Source of the DNA: Priapulus caudatus
Taxonomy: Eukaryota; Priapulida; Priapulimorpha; Priapulimorphida; Priapulidae
Reading direction: 5' to 3'
Length of the DNA stretch: 51,940 bases
Assembly (NCBI RefSeq): GCF_000485595.1
Contig: NW_014578066.1
Location: forward strand, 11,446 to 63,385
Below the pieces are notes generated by a model. It saw nothing but the letters and a program-made list of their open reading frames with translations. It was not told the origin of the DNA and did no database searches. A program made the translations under genes and the position numbers. Every line of letters begins with the position of its first letter. The stretch's first letter is position 1. Positions 20,832 through 31,347 of this stretch are shown here, piece after piece.

Positions 20832-21068
20832 TACGTTTATTTTTCAAGCGCCATATGCGATAAGTTGAGGTTGGTAACCGTAACGAGTTCCGCTAAATAT
20901 GAACCCGAATTGTTTCCAAAAGCTTGTATAACAATAGATGATACCAGCGTTAATATTATCCATACTAGAAGCGTTAGAATGATGGGAGCTAATAATAATG
21001 AAAATGTATTTCCAAAGTTATTGTCAATCATACCTGGAGAATGTAAAATAAAATATACTTATCGTTAA
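20832..21068 (+). CDS. Fragment with weak TATA-binding-protein-like motif
   Basis: The frame is open from 20832 to a stop at 21066, without an ATG at its start. It contains SSAKYEPELFPKACI, then IIHTRSVRMMGANNNE. A YEPELFP stretch, a beta-rich segment and a Gly/Ala turn before a helix recall one half of the TBP saddle. The resemblance is short and may be coincidental. It starts about 85 bases after the LINE tail and has no visible promoter or splice partner. Confidence 0.3.
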   Translation, partial: YVYFSSAICDKLRLVTVTSSAKYEPELFPKACITIDDTSVNIIHTRSVRMMGANNNENVFPKLLSIIPGECKIKYTYR

Positions 21069-22292
21069 ATATCCAAAAATATTCTCGTTTACTCATTTCA
21101 CGAAGTGCATCGTAGAATCAGAAAACTCGTTATACTACACAAAAGACGCTCATTTAATGGAACTGGAACGTATGCTAGCCTATGGCTATAGTTAGCTGCT
21201 GATAATTTGTATTGCACATTCGTTTCCACGTATATTTACAATGCATGGTTTGGCAGAGATATTTGTAAACAAGCATACGTGTAGGTTCGGTGTGTATATT
21301 ATTCGCACTGTTGCACAATGTGTCACGATATGTGCCTGATAATTGTTGTCATACATGTACATGAACAATGTCCACAGTAATAAGCAGCGCATGATATCCC
21401 TCTATTAATGTGTGTTATGCATTAAGGTTTGTGACATTACGTTTGTTTGACGTTGTCGGTGTCGTTTGACGTTGTCGTCGTTGTGACATGTCGTTGTGCA
21501 AAAGGTTTGTTTCATGACTGTTAACAGTATATGCATTACTATTACATGTAGTTCTTGAGCATTCGGTGTGAAGCAACATGGCACAGGCACCACCCAATAA
21601 CGTTTATGTTACTCCACCATGTTACTTCAGATTTATGTTCAGCTGAGAGTGGGAACCACGAACAAGAGCCGCAAAGCGTCTGGGCTCATCTGAGGTCTGT
21701 TGCTACGATTATAAACGTAAAATTTCAGTCGTGCGTAGTACCACATTTGTTACGCGCAGATATGCAGACACGCAGTTGCGTACACATCATTACTCCTTGA
21801 GTTCGCGGCGTTGCCCCCTCGAACTGGGGGGGGGGATGTACAGTTATGGGATATTGTCCATTTAGTTATATTAACGGAGAGAGAGAACTCTGACAGTTAT
21901 CGTTATACTGTATTGACATTAGTTCCCTTTCATTTGTTTCAGCCTGTCGCTTACAATTTCTAATGATATAAAACTTCATTCAGGAAACGAGTTCTTCTTT
22001 ATTAATGTCAGTCATCTTTTAGAATAGGCCTATTTGTTTAATTTATTTTGCTGTCTTTACGGCATTTTAGATAATTATTGTTGGTTTTCTGGGAATGCAA
22101 AGTTAAGCCCAACTGTTGATTTTAATGGGTAATGAAGCATGCAGGACAATGAACAGGAAGGGGGTACAAGGGGTTGTCTTCCTCCCGCCTCCCTCCCCCT
22201 CTCCTCCCACCTCCCTCTCCTGTCCTCCATTTTGTCACCATTTTTATTAAATCTGGAAACTAACCATTTTTATTCGTGTGAACTTTCTCAGA
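21069..22292. other. No recognised gene
   Basis: Mixed-composition DNA with short unconvincing frames. There is an 11-base G run near 21826 and a C/T-rich tract at 22180-22230. The end probably lies in the intron before the hAT-like exon at 22293. Confidence 0.45.
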
Positions 22293-24109
22293 GTTCTCAA
22301 CATACTTCGAAGGCCAAGGACATCAACGAGAATAAGAAGCTGCTGTTCAATGTTCTGAAAGATCCTGTTGAAGACCAAGTCATCAATCCAGAGGTGCTCT
22401 TCACGGCTCTTCTAGTGGAACACAACTTGCCAGTTGTTGTTGCCCAGCATGCTACAAAAATCTTCCCCATGATCTTTCCCGATTCCAAGATAGCCAAGTA
22501 TAAGTGCTCGTACACAAAGACAGCTACCATCGTTGAATATGCACTAGGTTAGTTTTTTTTTTTGGTCAACAACTTATCAATTAATTGTGTTATTGATAAT
22601 TAAACACTCAGAAGGGTTAAATTTAAATGTTCTCTGCTGCAGCCTACATCTCATGCTTGTCAATGGGCCAACTTACATATTATTATCCTCCTTGTGTCTC
22701 AGGGAATATATTGCTGCTACTTAATGATGGATAGTAAACCAAGTAAAAAGTAAATGTGCATGATTATGATTATTCTTTATTTTTATTAATCACCATGTTT
22801 TAATTATTGTCATTACAGAGCCAGAGTCAACTAAGTCGATGCTATCCCACATCAAGGTCCAGAATAAGCCATATACCATCATGATCGACGAGTCCAATGA
22901 CATCTTTTGCGACAAAGAGTGTGCTATTCTTGTGCGGTACTTTGATGAGCTTCAGGAGAAGACAGTGGTTGCATTCCTTGACATCCCTGTGTGTAATATT
23001 GGTACCGCAGCGAATATCTTCAAGTGTGTTGACTTGGCCCTTGTCAAACATGGTTTGAGCTGGGATAATGTAGCAGGGTTCTCACCTGACAACTGCAATG
23101 TTATCACTGGTGAGTATGATTGATATGTCCTGCACTTGCCTCCCATTCTCCTCTCTTTGACCTACAAAATGGTATTCACCAAAAACCTGTGTAGTCATTA
23201 GACCCGTTATCATGAAACATTTGTAGATTTCTCATACTTCCCAGCATAATTTTATTATTTGATTGAATGAACAGCAACATTTTATTGAATGATTCATATA
23301 TTTGGTATTCAGTGGTATTGAATATTTAAAATACAATAAATATTTTTTTAACTTGGTTAAATACAGACTTACAAAGGAGATACATAATTACACAAACATC
23401 AAACTTTTATTTACAATTATGACATTTTATTCACAGGCAAAAAAACTCAATGCTCTCAGGGGTGAAGGAGAAGATCCCTGAAGTCTACAACGTTGGATGT
23501 CCTAGTCATCTGGTTAACATCTGTTGTAAGGCTGCATACAAAGAACTAGACTCATGCGTAGAGACTTTGATTATCGACATTTACTTCTACCTTGATAAGT
23601 CGTCAAAGAGAAGAGAAGATCTTAAAGAGTTCCAGGAGTTTGTTGGAGTAGCGGAACAGAGCGTAAAGAAGCACTGCCCAACCCGATGGCTATCACTTGG
23701 AAAGGCCCTCAAGTACCTTCTTACCCAGTTCGACGCCTTGAAGTCCTACTTCTCATCAAAGAGTAAAAACCATAAAAGCCGTTCCATCGCAGCAAGGCTG
23801 AACAACCCTATGACTCGAGTTTACATTACATTCCTTACAACTGTCATTCCACACTACGACAAGTTTAACCTGATATTCCAACAGAATGCATCCGTGTTGT
23901 ATCAACTCAAGGACGCTGTTGAATCTCTCCTGCGAAGCCTCGCCATGAAGCTTGTTAAGCCAGAACACATCAGAGATCTAACCTCCATGAAAGACCTAAA
24001 GATAGATGATATTGGGCTGCAATTTGACAATGTCAACCTGCGAATTGGTCAAGAAGCTAAACGTTTCCGCGCGACCCTTCGAACTTCCGATCCGCCCGCA
24101 TCAGCGTAA
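22293..24109 (+). pseudogene. hAT-like transposase, three exons, one frameshift
   Basis: Exon A is 22293-22547 and exon B 22819-23109; they join in frame across GT/AG. Exon C starts at 23437 (TTCACAG). Typical hAT features are YTIMIDESNDIFCDKECAIL (catalytic Asp region), VAGFSPDNCNVITG, YNVGCPSHLVNICC and KHCPTRWLSL. At the start of exon C, the run of seven A's leaves the frame one base short of the GKKNSMLSG reading expected for the family, so the gene is broken or has an uncorrected indel. Similarity fades at about 24060, where composition changes. The N-terminal zinc finger and the C-terminal dimerisation region are not seen. Confidence 0.72.
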
Positions 24110-24330
24110 GGGTTGAGCGTACCTTACCGGAAAAACGCGGCTAGCGACAGCAAGGCGATCACAGGCCAACGAAGGCCCGGCAACGCTAGCGGAGCGGCCA
24201 CGTCACATTCTGATGTGGGACGGGAAAACGCCACAATAGCATGGATCCTAATAAAGGTGTTGCCTTTCTTCTCAGCTACACTATTCTTTTTCCCCACCCC
24301 GCCCCAATTGATGTATATATATATCCAACT

Positions 24331-25018
24331 CGGAATGAGATTGAACTAAGAGAAGATGTTGGAAGCCAGGTTAGGCAGCTAGCTGCACAAATTGATCAAG
24401 GTGATGATGAACAAGAGAACCCCGCAGAGAACCACCCTGCCCAGAGAAGGAAAATAAATCCAGTGGTTAAGTTAGCAAATGGGAAAACAATCTACAAGTC
24501 AACCTTAGTTTCCCAGTTAAATGCAAACCCAAAGTTGCCACTAGACCGATTGCGAAGGGTGCATGCTCACACCCCAGGGTTGAAAAAGAAGGGCTTTGAA
24601 CAAAACCTTGGAAGCTCTGTGTGAATCCATTGTGACTGTGTAATATCTGTCAACGAGGATTTAATATTGGGCCGAGTTCAGAGGATGAGGAAATATGGAA
24701 TACCTCCAGAATCACTTGACATGCCTGCAACAGAAAAGAAGACCATTGAGCTAATGGTAAATTTGTATGAACCGGATAGACAACTGTATCGATATAGGCC
24801 AGAAAGGAAGAAGACTGTGACGTTGACCAACATCATAATGCCAGTGACTGTTCAGTTCAGCAATGATGGAAAATTCAGCCTATCAGTTGAAGACGCTCAA
24901 GCTCTACAAGATTTCAAAAGAAGGCAGAATGAAGCCGCACAGGCTACCCAACCAGTTCGCAAAGCCCCACGCCAAATTCAACAAAGACAGAGAGCAATAG
25001 CTGATGATGGCCGCAGAT
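24331..25018 (+). pseudogene. Unrecognised protein-coding relic in two frames
   Basis: The first frame (to 24624) contains REDVGSQVRQLAAQIDQG and KLANGKTIYKSTLVSQLNAN. After a stop, another frame (24670-25018) continues with TEKKTIELMVNLYEPDR and a Gln/Arg-rich end. The pieces look like one acidic-to-basic DNA-binding protein split by a short noncoding or shifted stretch. No family is recognised. Confidence 0.4.
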
Positions 25019-25033
25019 GATGGCTGATGGTGG

Positions 25034-25763
25034 TTGCCGTTTTTCCATACGCTCATGCCCGCCCCAACCCGACGTTTGACCTCACATGCCCCGCCGTCAC
25101 GGCCGCCTCGACACCGTTCCTTCCCGAGCAGCTCTACCCCACCATCCACCCCACACCACGAACGCCCGACGCCCCTGTCCGTCAACCAACCATTCATAGA
25201 GAACGCAAGAAGTCCAACATCAACACAAACACCAGGCATGTCGCAAAAATACACACGCTCACAAAGCGCCGCCAGCGAGGATGCAGCCGCGAGCTGCATC
25301 ATATCAGAGATGATAGCAGACAAGCGCACTCCAAGAAATGAGGAAATCCAGACCTCTGGAGGTGAGGCTCCCTCCGGAACTCGAGCCAAGATAGCATGCC
25401 CCACGACAGGAAAGAAGAGAAGAGTCGCGCAGCCGATTGCAAAATCAGAGTTCGAAACCCTGCTGGAGGGACAAGCATCACTAGCCGCATCGATTAAAGA
25501 AATGAGAAAATTAATGTCTCAACAGACCTTGGCGCTACAAATTAATGTCTCAACAGACCTTGGCGCTACAAAGTAGAGTCGACATCATTGCTGCACAATG
25601 CACTAAAGCTTCAGCCCAAAGATCTCTATCAGCACCCATGCTGCCTCTAAAACTCTCATCTACAAACCCTGCTCCGACCACCACCCTAACCGGAGGCGGC
25701 TCCGCAGGAGGACGATCAGTATCCGACTTAACAGAGTATGAAGGTCCAGATCTACCCTTCTGA
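25034..25763 (+). pseudogene. Pro/Ser-rich, coiled-coil ORF broken by a 31-bp tandem duplication
   Basis: The frame from 25034 is Pro/Ser/Thr-rich, then predicted helical (EFETLLEGQASLAASIKEMR) and ends at 25576. A 31-base direct duplication at about 25510-25571 (ATTAATGTCTCAACAGACCT...) throws it out of frame. Without it the reading would continue through RVDIIAAQCTKASAQ to 25763. The layout recalls LINE ORF1 proteins, but no domain is visible. An AATAAATAAATAAAT run follows at about 25808. Confidence 0.45.
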
Positions 25764-26660
25764 GGTCATGGTAATGTGAACATCGAGCTAATCTTTGAAA
25801 CAAACTAAAAATAAATAAATAAATAAAAAACCGAACAAATGCTGTCGCACTTATAGCTTCCCTAACGTCGAACTGTAACCTTCTTGCACCGTATCGTACC
25901 GTCGCATACACCTTCGTGTACTGTCTCATATACGTCACCGTATTGCCTTCAGAGTATAGCATATAGCGTATACCATTACCGGCTTCTCGGACGTTTCGCA
26001 GGCACAGCACCTATACCCCTGTGCGCGTTTCTAGGCAGACATCCACCACTTCGCCGCCCCGTCCTACTACGACAGTGTTGCACCATCACTGCGTTCCGTA
26101 CGTGATGCCGCAACCGTTCCTCGCCACAACTTGTGGCTCCTAACGTTTTGGAACCCCGGGGCAAGTGCAGGACAGCGCAGGCTTCGCACAGCATGCATGC
26201 ATGCCTCCAAGCTCCAAGCAGGTTGGCAGGCATGAGCTATCGACCGGCGAAGCCGCACGGCATAAGCAATCACCATAAATCATCTGAGTGACATATATTA
26301 GTCGAGAATCGCATCTGTGGATGCGAAACTACAAGCTAGGGAGACTCGGCCCTCATCCTCTCAACCGCATAATCCAGTTTTCCGAGCTCGTGATCTTCCC
26401 TTGGTTTCCTACACCTATCCCTTCCATACTCCTTATTTCCACCATCTTCACTTCGCCGAGCAACTTCGCGATCCGCGTATTAAGGTACGAGGTTACTTGT
26501 ATGCGGCTGTAATTTTAGTTTGTATTGTATTGTGTTAGGAATTGTTTGTTTAGGCTGTTAAAGTAATAGAACGCATGGAGAGTAGCTTTTGTAATACAGT
26601 GTTCGTGTTATCTATCGACGTGACCAGAAGGCTACCCTTAAGGTGACACTACCTCACACA
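25764..26660. other. No recognised gene
   Basis: Short frames only. An imperfect array with ACCGTATCGTACCGTCG-like steps lies near 25890. No splice-supported exon is seen. Confidence 0.4.
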
Positions 26661-27075
26661 GGCTAGATCGAGAACCTGGAGAGGGACGCACAGAGCTTCC
26701 GTAGACGTGTCCGTGCGTATAGGCCTGTTCAGCTTCTGGATTTTATGCTGATTCGGATGCCAGCCTACTACGAGAGAAGATTGATGGATGTCGTCAATGG
26801 CAGATTCGATATGTTCATTTCTAAAAGGTACCTTCCTGGAAATGGAACGATAAACTCGGATATGATTTCTAGAGCAGAGGAAAGTGGGGATGTACTGTGT
26901 CAGGATTGAAAGTAATTGTGATCAGGAATATGAAGTCGACATGGTGCATGCTATGTGCACTTGCCATATTGGCCTGAATGGTGCTCCATGCAAACATCAG
27001 TATGCTGTTATGAAGCATCGTAACATTCGATCGTTCAGCTTCATACCGATCAAAGATGAGAGGATTCGCATTCCA
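26661..27075 (+). pseudogene. SWIM zinc-finger coding region, 5' part, interrupted by a LINE
   Basis: Open sequence ENLERDAQSFRRRVRAYRP...SRAEESG runs to about 26886. It continues one frame over as MYCVRIESNCDQEYEVDMVH. The shift is at GGGG, where three G's would restore the frame. A SWIM finger follows: CTCHIGLNGAPCKH (CxC...CxH). SWIM fingers occur in MULE-type transposases and related proteins. The frame is cut near 27065-27075, at TTCGCAT, by the LINE. The other half resumes at about 31347. Confidence 0.7.
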
Positions 27076-27636
27076 TGCGTTGTTTGCTGTAAGGCATGTA
27101 AATCTAACCAGAATTCTATCCTATGTAACATCTGCCTGAATTGGTGCCACTTGAAATGTACTCAACTAACACACTCCGAATTTAACAGATTATCAGCTAC
27201 TAATGACACTTTCCATTGCAATATTTGTCTTGAAAATATACTACCTTTCCAAAGGTTAGATAACGATGATCTGCTGAACTTATTCGACAATCATACATCT
27301 CTAATAAAATTACTCCAATTACCATCCCTAACTCAATCTCCAGCTCTCTGTGTATCAAGAGAAGATGAATTTGATCCAGACCAGTATCTATTACAAGGAA
27401 CAAGTACCTATTATAAACATGAAAAATTTACTGACCTCACCAAGACTAAAGAAACTAAGGACCTTCTTATAATTCATGCCAACACCCGTAGTTTACCGAA
27501 AAACCTACACAAGCTTGATGACCTACTAATATCCCTGCCAACCCTATCAGATGTTATTGCAATTTCTGAAACTAAACTAAATGATCTAAGTACGTACAAT
27601 ACAAATATACACAATTATACATTCATATCCAGATGA
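27072..27636 (+). pseudogene. LINE 5' part: PHD finger followed by start of endonuclease domain
   Basis: The PHD-type finger reads CVVCCKACKSNQ, LCNICLNWCHLKC, then FHCNIC. About 120 residues later an endonuclease/exonuclease/phosphatase start follows: DLLIIHANTRSLPKNLHK and DVIAISETKLNDL. PHD-like fingers before the endonuclease are known in some CR1/Jockey-group LINEs. The element starts inside the finger (5'-truncated) and is cut at 27634, where other elements begin. Its 3' end is at 30106-31346. Confidence 0.72.
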
Positions 27637-27759
27637 GACGGGATACTAGAGAAGCGTTGCCGAAAGGAGGTGTTGATCCGAAGCGCTGAGCGCAGATCTT
27701 GCGCGCAGTTCCGCGGCAAGGCGCACGCGACCGCGGGAACGTCCTACGACAGTATGCAG

Positions 27760-27824
27760 CGCTGGCAGCTATGGATCCGTACGCCGAATGCATAGGCCGG
27801 CGCACGGATCCATAGCTGCCAGCG
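27760..27824. repeat. Perfect 21-bp inverted repeat with 23-bp loop
   Basis: 27760-27780 (CGCTGGCAGCTATGG...) is the exact reverse complement of 27804-27824. It lies in a GC-rich stretch between the LINE remnant and the Helitron-like end. Confidence 0.9.
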
Positions 27825-28082
27825 AACAGTCGAGAATTTTAGCGGGAATACAATGAAAGAGCTCAGCTGCATTCAGCTGCTGTTCTTTGGAAGTTCAATG
27901 GAAATATCAATGAAAGTGTCAACACCTTCTACTTCTACACTGTGTTGTAGAAGTTTTATTATGAGTTGTATTTTATTATGCGTCAGCGCCTTCATGTAAC
28001 GAGCGGCAACTGCAGCGGATACATAAGCTGGGTTTTATAAATAATACATGCGGAAATAATATGCCTTTAACCAAATCGTTTT

Positions 28083-28217
28083 CGGATTAACCCCCCACGA
28101 CCCGAATATCGTGACCGTACGTCGAGCGGTTAAGATTTGTGCCCAACTGTTGACGGACGGACGGACGGACGATCATGCGATTCTACAAGCTGCATCTGAC
28201 TATGTCAGATGAGCTAA
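28083..28217 (+). mobile_element. Helitron-like 3' end, copy 1
   Basis: From CCCGAATATCGTGACCGTAC through a (GGAC)n run to a terminal hairpin (CATCTGAC-TAT-GTCAGATG) and AGCTAA. The same order recurs at 48890-49049; both copies stop matching right after GAGCTAA. A short hairpin just before a CTRR-type end is the Helitron 3' signature, though here it is only two bases from CTAA. No 5' end is identified. Confidence 0.5.
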
Positions 28218-28218
28218 A

Positions 28219-28590
28219 GAGATTTTTCAAATAGACTCTGGAGCCAGCGTAAATGTGGTCCCCAGAGGAATGGTTTCTGATGCGGATATTGTCAGAGAGA
28301 GAATTATCTTGAAGATGTATAATGGCTCAACCCTCCCAGCTCTAGGGCGAGCCAAAATCAGAGTGAAGAATGACAAGACTGGCAAGAAGTACAAGGTACA
28401 TTGCATTGTAGTCAGAGAAGATGGATTGACACCTCTTCTGAGTGGGCATGCAGCAGAACAGATGAAGCTTCTCACTGTCCACTATGAGAACTTTGAGACA
28501 GTGAACTTAGTGTACTCTCAAGATGTGATGGATGAATATCCTGAGGTGTTTAATATTCAACCTCTTTATGAAGCTTGCAAACTCTCTTGA
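28219..28590 (+). pseudogene. Ty3/gypsy aspartic protease fragment
   Basis: EIFQIDSGASVNVVP carries the D-S-G-A retropepsin active site. It continues with LKMYNGSTLPALGRAKIRV and LTPLLSGHAAEQM, ending DVMDEYPEVFNIQPL, which is where the RT region would begin. A stop follows at 28588. The fragment begins one base after the Helitron-like end. Confidence 0.8.
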
Positions 28591-28668
28591 CGAGAACGGA
28601 GGTCCATTATCGCTTACCATCTCATCCGGGATTCCATACCTAGCGAAATGGTTGGTCAACTTGTTGAT
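28584..28668 (-). pseudogene. Gypsy integrase fragment in reverse orientation
   Basis: The minus strand reads KLTNHFARYGIPDEMVSDNG followed by PPFSS, the region around the second catalytic Asp of gypsy integrases. It directly abuts the plus-strand protease fragment, so the junction is a rearrangement. Confidence 0.7.
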
Positions 28669-29222
28669 CAATATGAACTTAATATGAACAAGCGGCTAAA
28701 GTGCCATAAAACTTACACTATGCTTTAAAACGTCAGCTTGGAACTCATCAACACTGTACAACCCCTGTATCAACACAAAGTACCCCCAAACAAAATGCAT
28801 TAATGCTGAATATTGAATGAAATGACCTTGGCAACTTGAAAGTCAAGCCCTAAGGTATTATAATATCATCATCTTCCCGCCTGGTGAGGAGCAGTGTGAG
28901 AGCATCCTCAGCACCATCGCCAGCAGAGTGGTTTTCAGCTGAGCGTCCCTGGCTCACTTTTGAGAAAGCACTCATTTGTTGACGTGCTGAGAGTGAGGCA
29001 ATGCTGTCAAATATTGGCTAGCCCAGCATAACCCTCTGTAGTTCTAGCTGTAATTGAAATACACTATAAGTTTAAGTTGTCGTTAAACACACTCCTAGCA
29101 CTCAGCTTTTTAGTCTTTAATTTCATTTCCCTCATCATCAGTCTTATCTAAGATTCTGAGCACAACAGAGTGGATAAGTCCTTTAAATCTTTCTTTTTCG
29201 GCAAGCTTCGGAAAAGAAGGAT
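28669..29222. other. No recognised gene
   Basis: Frames are short and broken. Part may be LTR or spacer of the surrounding retroelements, but no ends are evident. Confidence 0.35.
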
Positions 29223-29302
29223 GTCGACAGGGCCTCCAACTCTTCCTGTTACTGCGCGTAGTTGCGCTAAAGCTCTCTGTGAGAACCTGCAGAAAAAAGG
29301 AG

Positions 29303-29870
29303 GTTCTTCAGCTTGCAGACGAAACCTGGTCAAAGAACACCTTCCTTTAGTTCGTGGAAGATGTGAGTTACAAAGGATTCAACGCTGGCATTATCAGGGA
29401 ACAATTGTTCTATCTGAAAGCCAAGCCCATCGAAGATGCCGGTAAGGAAGTGATCTCCACATCCATTTTCACGAGTGTGATCCACGATGTATCGTCCATG
29501 TGCACACTAGTTTTACTGTGTGGCACGCAAGCGATGAGCAAAGAGGCAAAGATGCCTAACTCTCATTCGCTTAAGAGACTTGTTGCTGAGTATTCACTCA
29601 AGTCAAGGGTGGAGCAAGGAGACGGTGAAACTACTCTCACATTCTCTAGGGTTGCTGCTAGCTTCCCAGATGTGATGATGCTCATGCTGGGTAAAATCAT
29701 TTCCAGCTCAAAGTACAGATATCAGCACTTCAAGTTGATAGAAGACCTGCCGATGGTTCTTCAATTCCCTGGTGCAGCCGCCATCATTCCGACAAAATGG
29801 AATAAAACTAAGATGGCTCATTACATCTGGTCATCTCATTGCAATGGAAGAACTATTGAAGAAGAAGAGG
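29303..29870 (+). pseudogene. Endogenous viral element: phenuivirus-like nucleoprotein
   Basis: In one frame, with an in-frame stop at 29348-29350, the translation contains FVEDVSYKGFNAG, SLKRLVAEYSLKSR, TLTFSRVAASFPDVM and LQFPGAAAIIP. Their order and spacing match the N-terminal to central part of the nucleocapsid protein of phlebovirus/tenuivirus-type RNA viruses (Tenui_N family). That protein coats viral RNA. The piece covers roughly 190 residues against about 245 in the family. The start may lie upstream in another frame (29230-29300), and similarity is lost after about 29810. It lies between gypsy and BEL/Pao-like fragments. It is an old inactive fragment; no other viral gene is seen. 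Confidence 0.7.
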
Positions 29871-30105
29871 ATGAGAGGAGGGCATAGAGCTTATGCCAAG
29901 AAAATCATGACAAGAGTCAGCACTTGGATGGCGGAGAGTACTACTACTAGTACTAGTATGCCTAGTGACAGTGAGAGAAGGTTAACACAACATAAAGCAA
30001 TGCTGACAGAAAAGCTTGCTACCGTACAGAGATTAGACGAAGAGATCTTGGAGATAATGAGTGAGAAAGAAGACATGGATATAGAAGTAAAAATACATGA
30101 GTTTT
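29871..30105 (+). pseudogene. BEL/Pao-type retroelement N-terminal fragment
   Basis: HRAYAKKIMTRVSTWMAEST is followed by TQHKAMLTEKLATVQRLDEE and a Glu-rich helix. This helical layout (Arg-rich start, then 'L..LD.EI' heptads) resembles the gag N-terminus (DUF1759-type) of BEL/Pao elements. It is joined at both ends to unrelated elements. Confidence 0.5.
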
Positions 30106-31346
30106 GCTGGAATGAGAGAACATGTCACCCCTTATTTCTCTAAACTAGGTCTCCTAAAACTTAATGATATTCTTAAACTAGAACTAGCCAAATTTATGTA
30201 TAAGTTTACTTGCAACGAACTGCCTGACCTTTTCCGAAAATATTTTATTAGAATCTCTCATGTACACTCCCACTATACTAGACTTTCAACATCAATGTCC
30301 TATCATCTCCCAAGGGTTAACACTTTTCTTGGCAATAAATCTCTACAGTTTGTAGGTGTCAAACTCTGGAGTGACATACCCGTACATATAAAAAAACCTA
30401 CCCTTCTCAAGGTTCAAATTCGCTTATAGAAATAGTTTATTACAACACTACGTGTAACACCTAGTGGATCCTTTTCACTGATTTGTTTATTTATATTATT
30501 ATATAAACCATAAAATTCGTTAACGATTTAACAATAAACATCTTAAATCGTACAAATTGGTTTTTGTCTTGTCTTCATATCATTATTTAGACGGGAGTCA
30601 CCTGTATTTGTACAGTGACTGTGATGTGGTTATTGCATGTGCACTCAGTAAATTATCATTTTCACTGATTTGTTTATTTATTTTGTTATATAATTTTCAT
30701 ATGAATTTTTTTTTGTCACGTGTTTTTTCACTAACCTACGTATTTTTGTACGCAAACCTTCCTGTACATATATGAGTTCCTTTATTATGGAGTTAATAAT
30801 AATGCATCTACTGTGATAATTTCGCTATGCTTACATATGTGAAAAAGTCTTTTGTTTTGTTTTGTTCTACGCAATCTTGATTCGTTCCTGCTATTGTTTT
30901 GTTATTAATTTGATCAATTTATGTTGAGTTGTTGATGTTTTAACTTGATGATCTTGCATAATCCTTAAAGTGTACAGTATCTTCTTGCTCATTCTATATT
31001 CATTGTATATTTTGTTCATTACATATTTGTTTCCTACACTTTTTCTCCTTTGATTTATGAACTGCTTGCTTTACTGCTTGAATTTGCATAACGTGCTCTC
31101 CACTTAATTGCTGCTTATATGAAATTCTTCATTACCATTATGTTACTCAGCGGCTGCTTTACGTTTAATCTATTCTTGGGGGTGGCAGACTAGATGACTT
31201 AAGCGTCCTTCGCCATTCCCGTGCTTAAACTGATTAAAATTGTACTTCTACATGTAATTATTTCTTTTATAACGATGCACCCTGTATTTATGTATGTCTT
31301 ATGCACAAATAAACTGTTTTCAATCTTCAATCTTCAATCTTCAATC
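30106..31346 (+). pseudogene. LINE 3' end: ORF2 C-terminus, 3' UTR and (CAATCTT)n tail
   Basis: The end of the RT protein is visible: TPYFSKLGLLKLNDILKLEL, then FMYKFTCNELPDLFRKYF and a stop at 30427. About 900 bases of A/T-rich 3' UTR follow. It ends in AATAAACTGTTTT and four CAATCTT repeats at 31319-31347. The flanking TTCGCAT(C)CCA repeats pair this end with the LINE start near 27072. Most of the RT is missing between the two parts. Confidence 0.75.
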
Positions 31347-31347
31347 T
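31319..31347 (+). repeat. (CAATCTT)n LINE tail
   Basis: Four tandem heptamers end the LINE. The host sequence resumes with TTCGCATCCA, which resembles the left flank at 27065. Confidence 0.75.
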
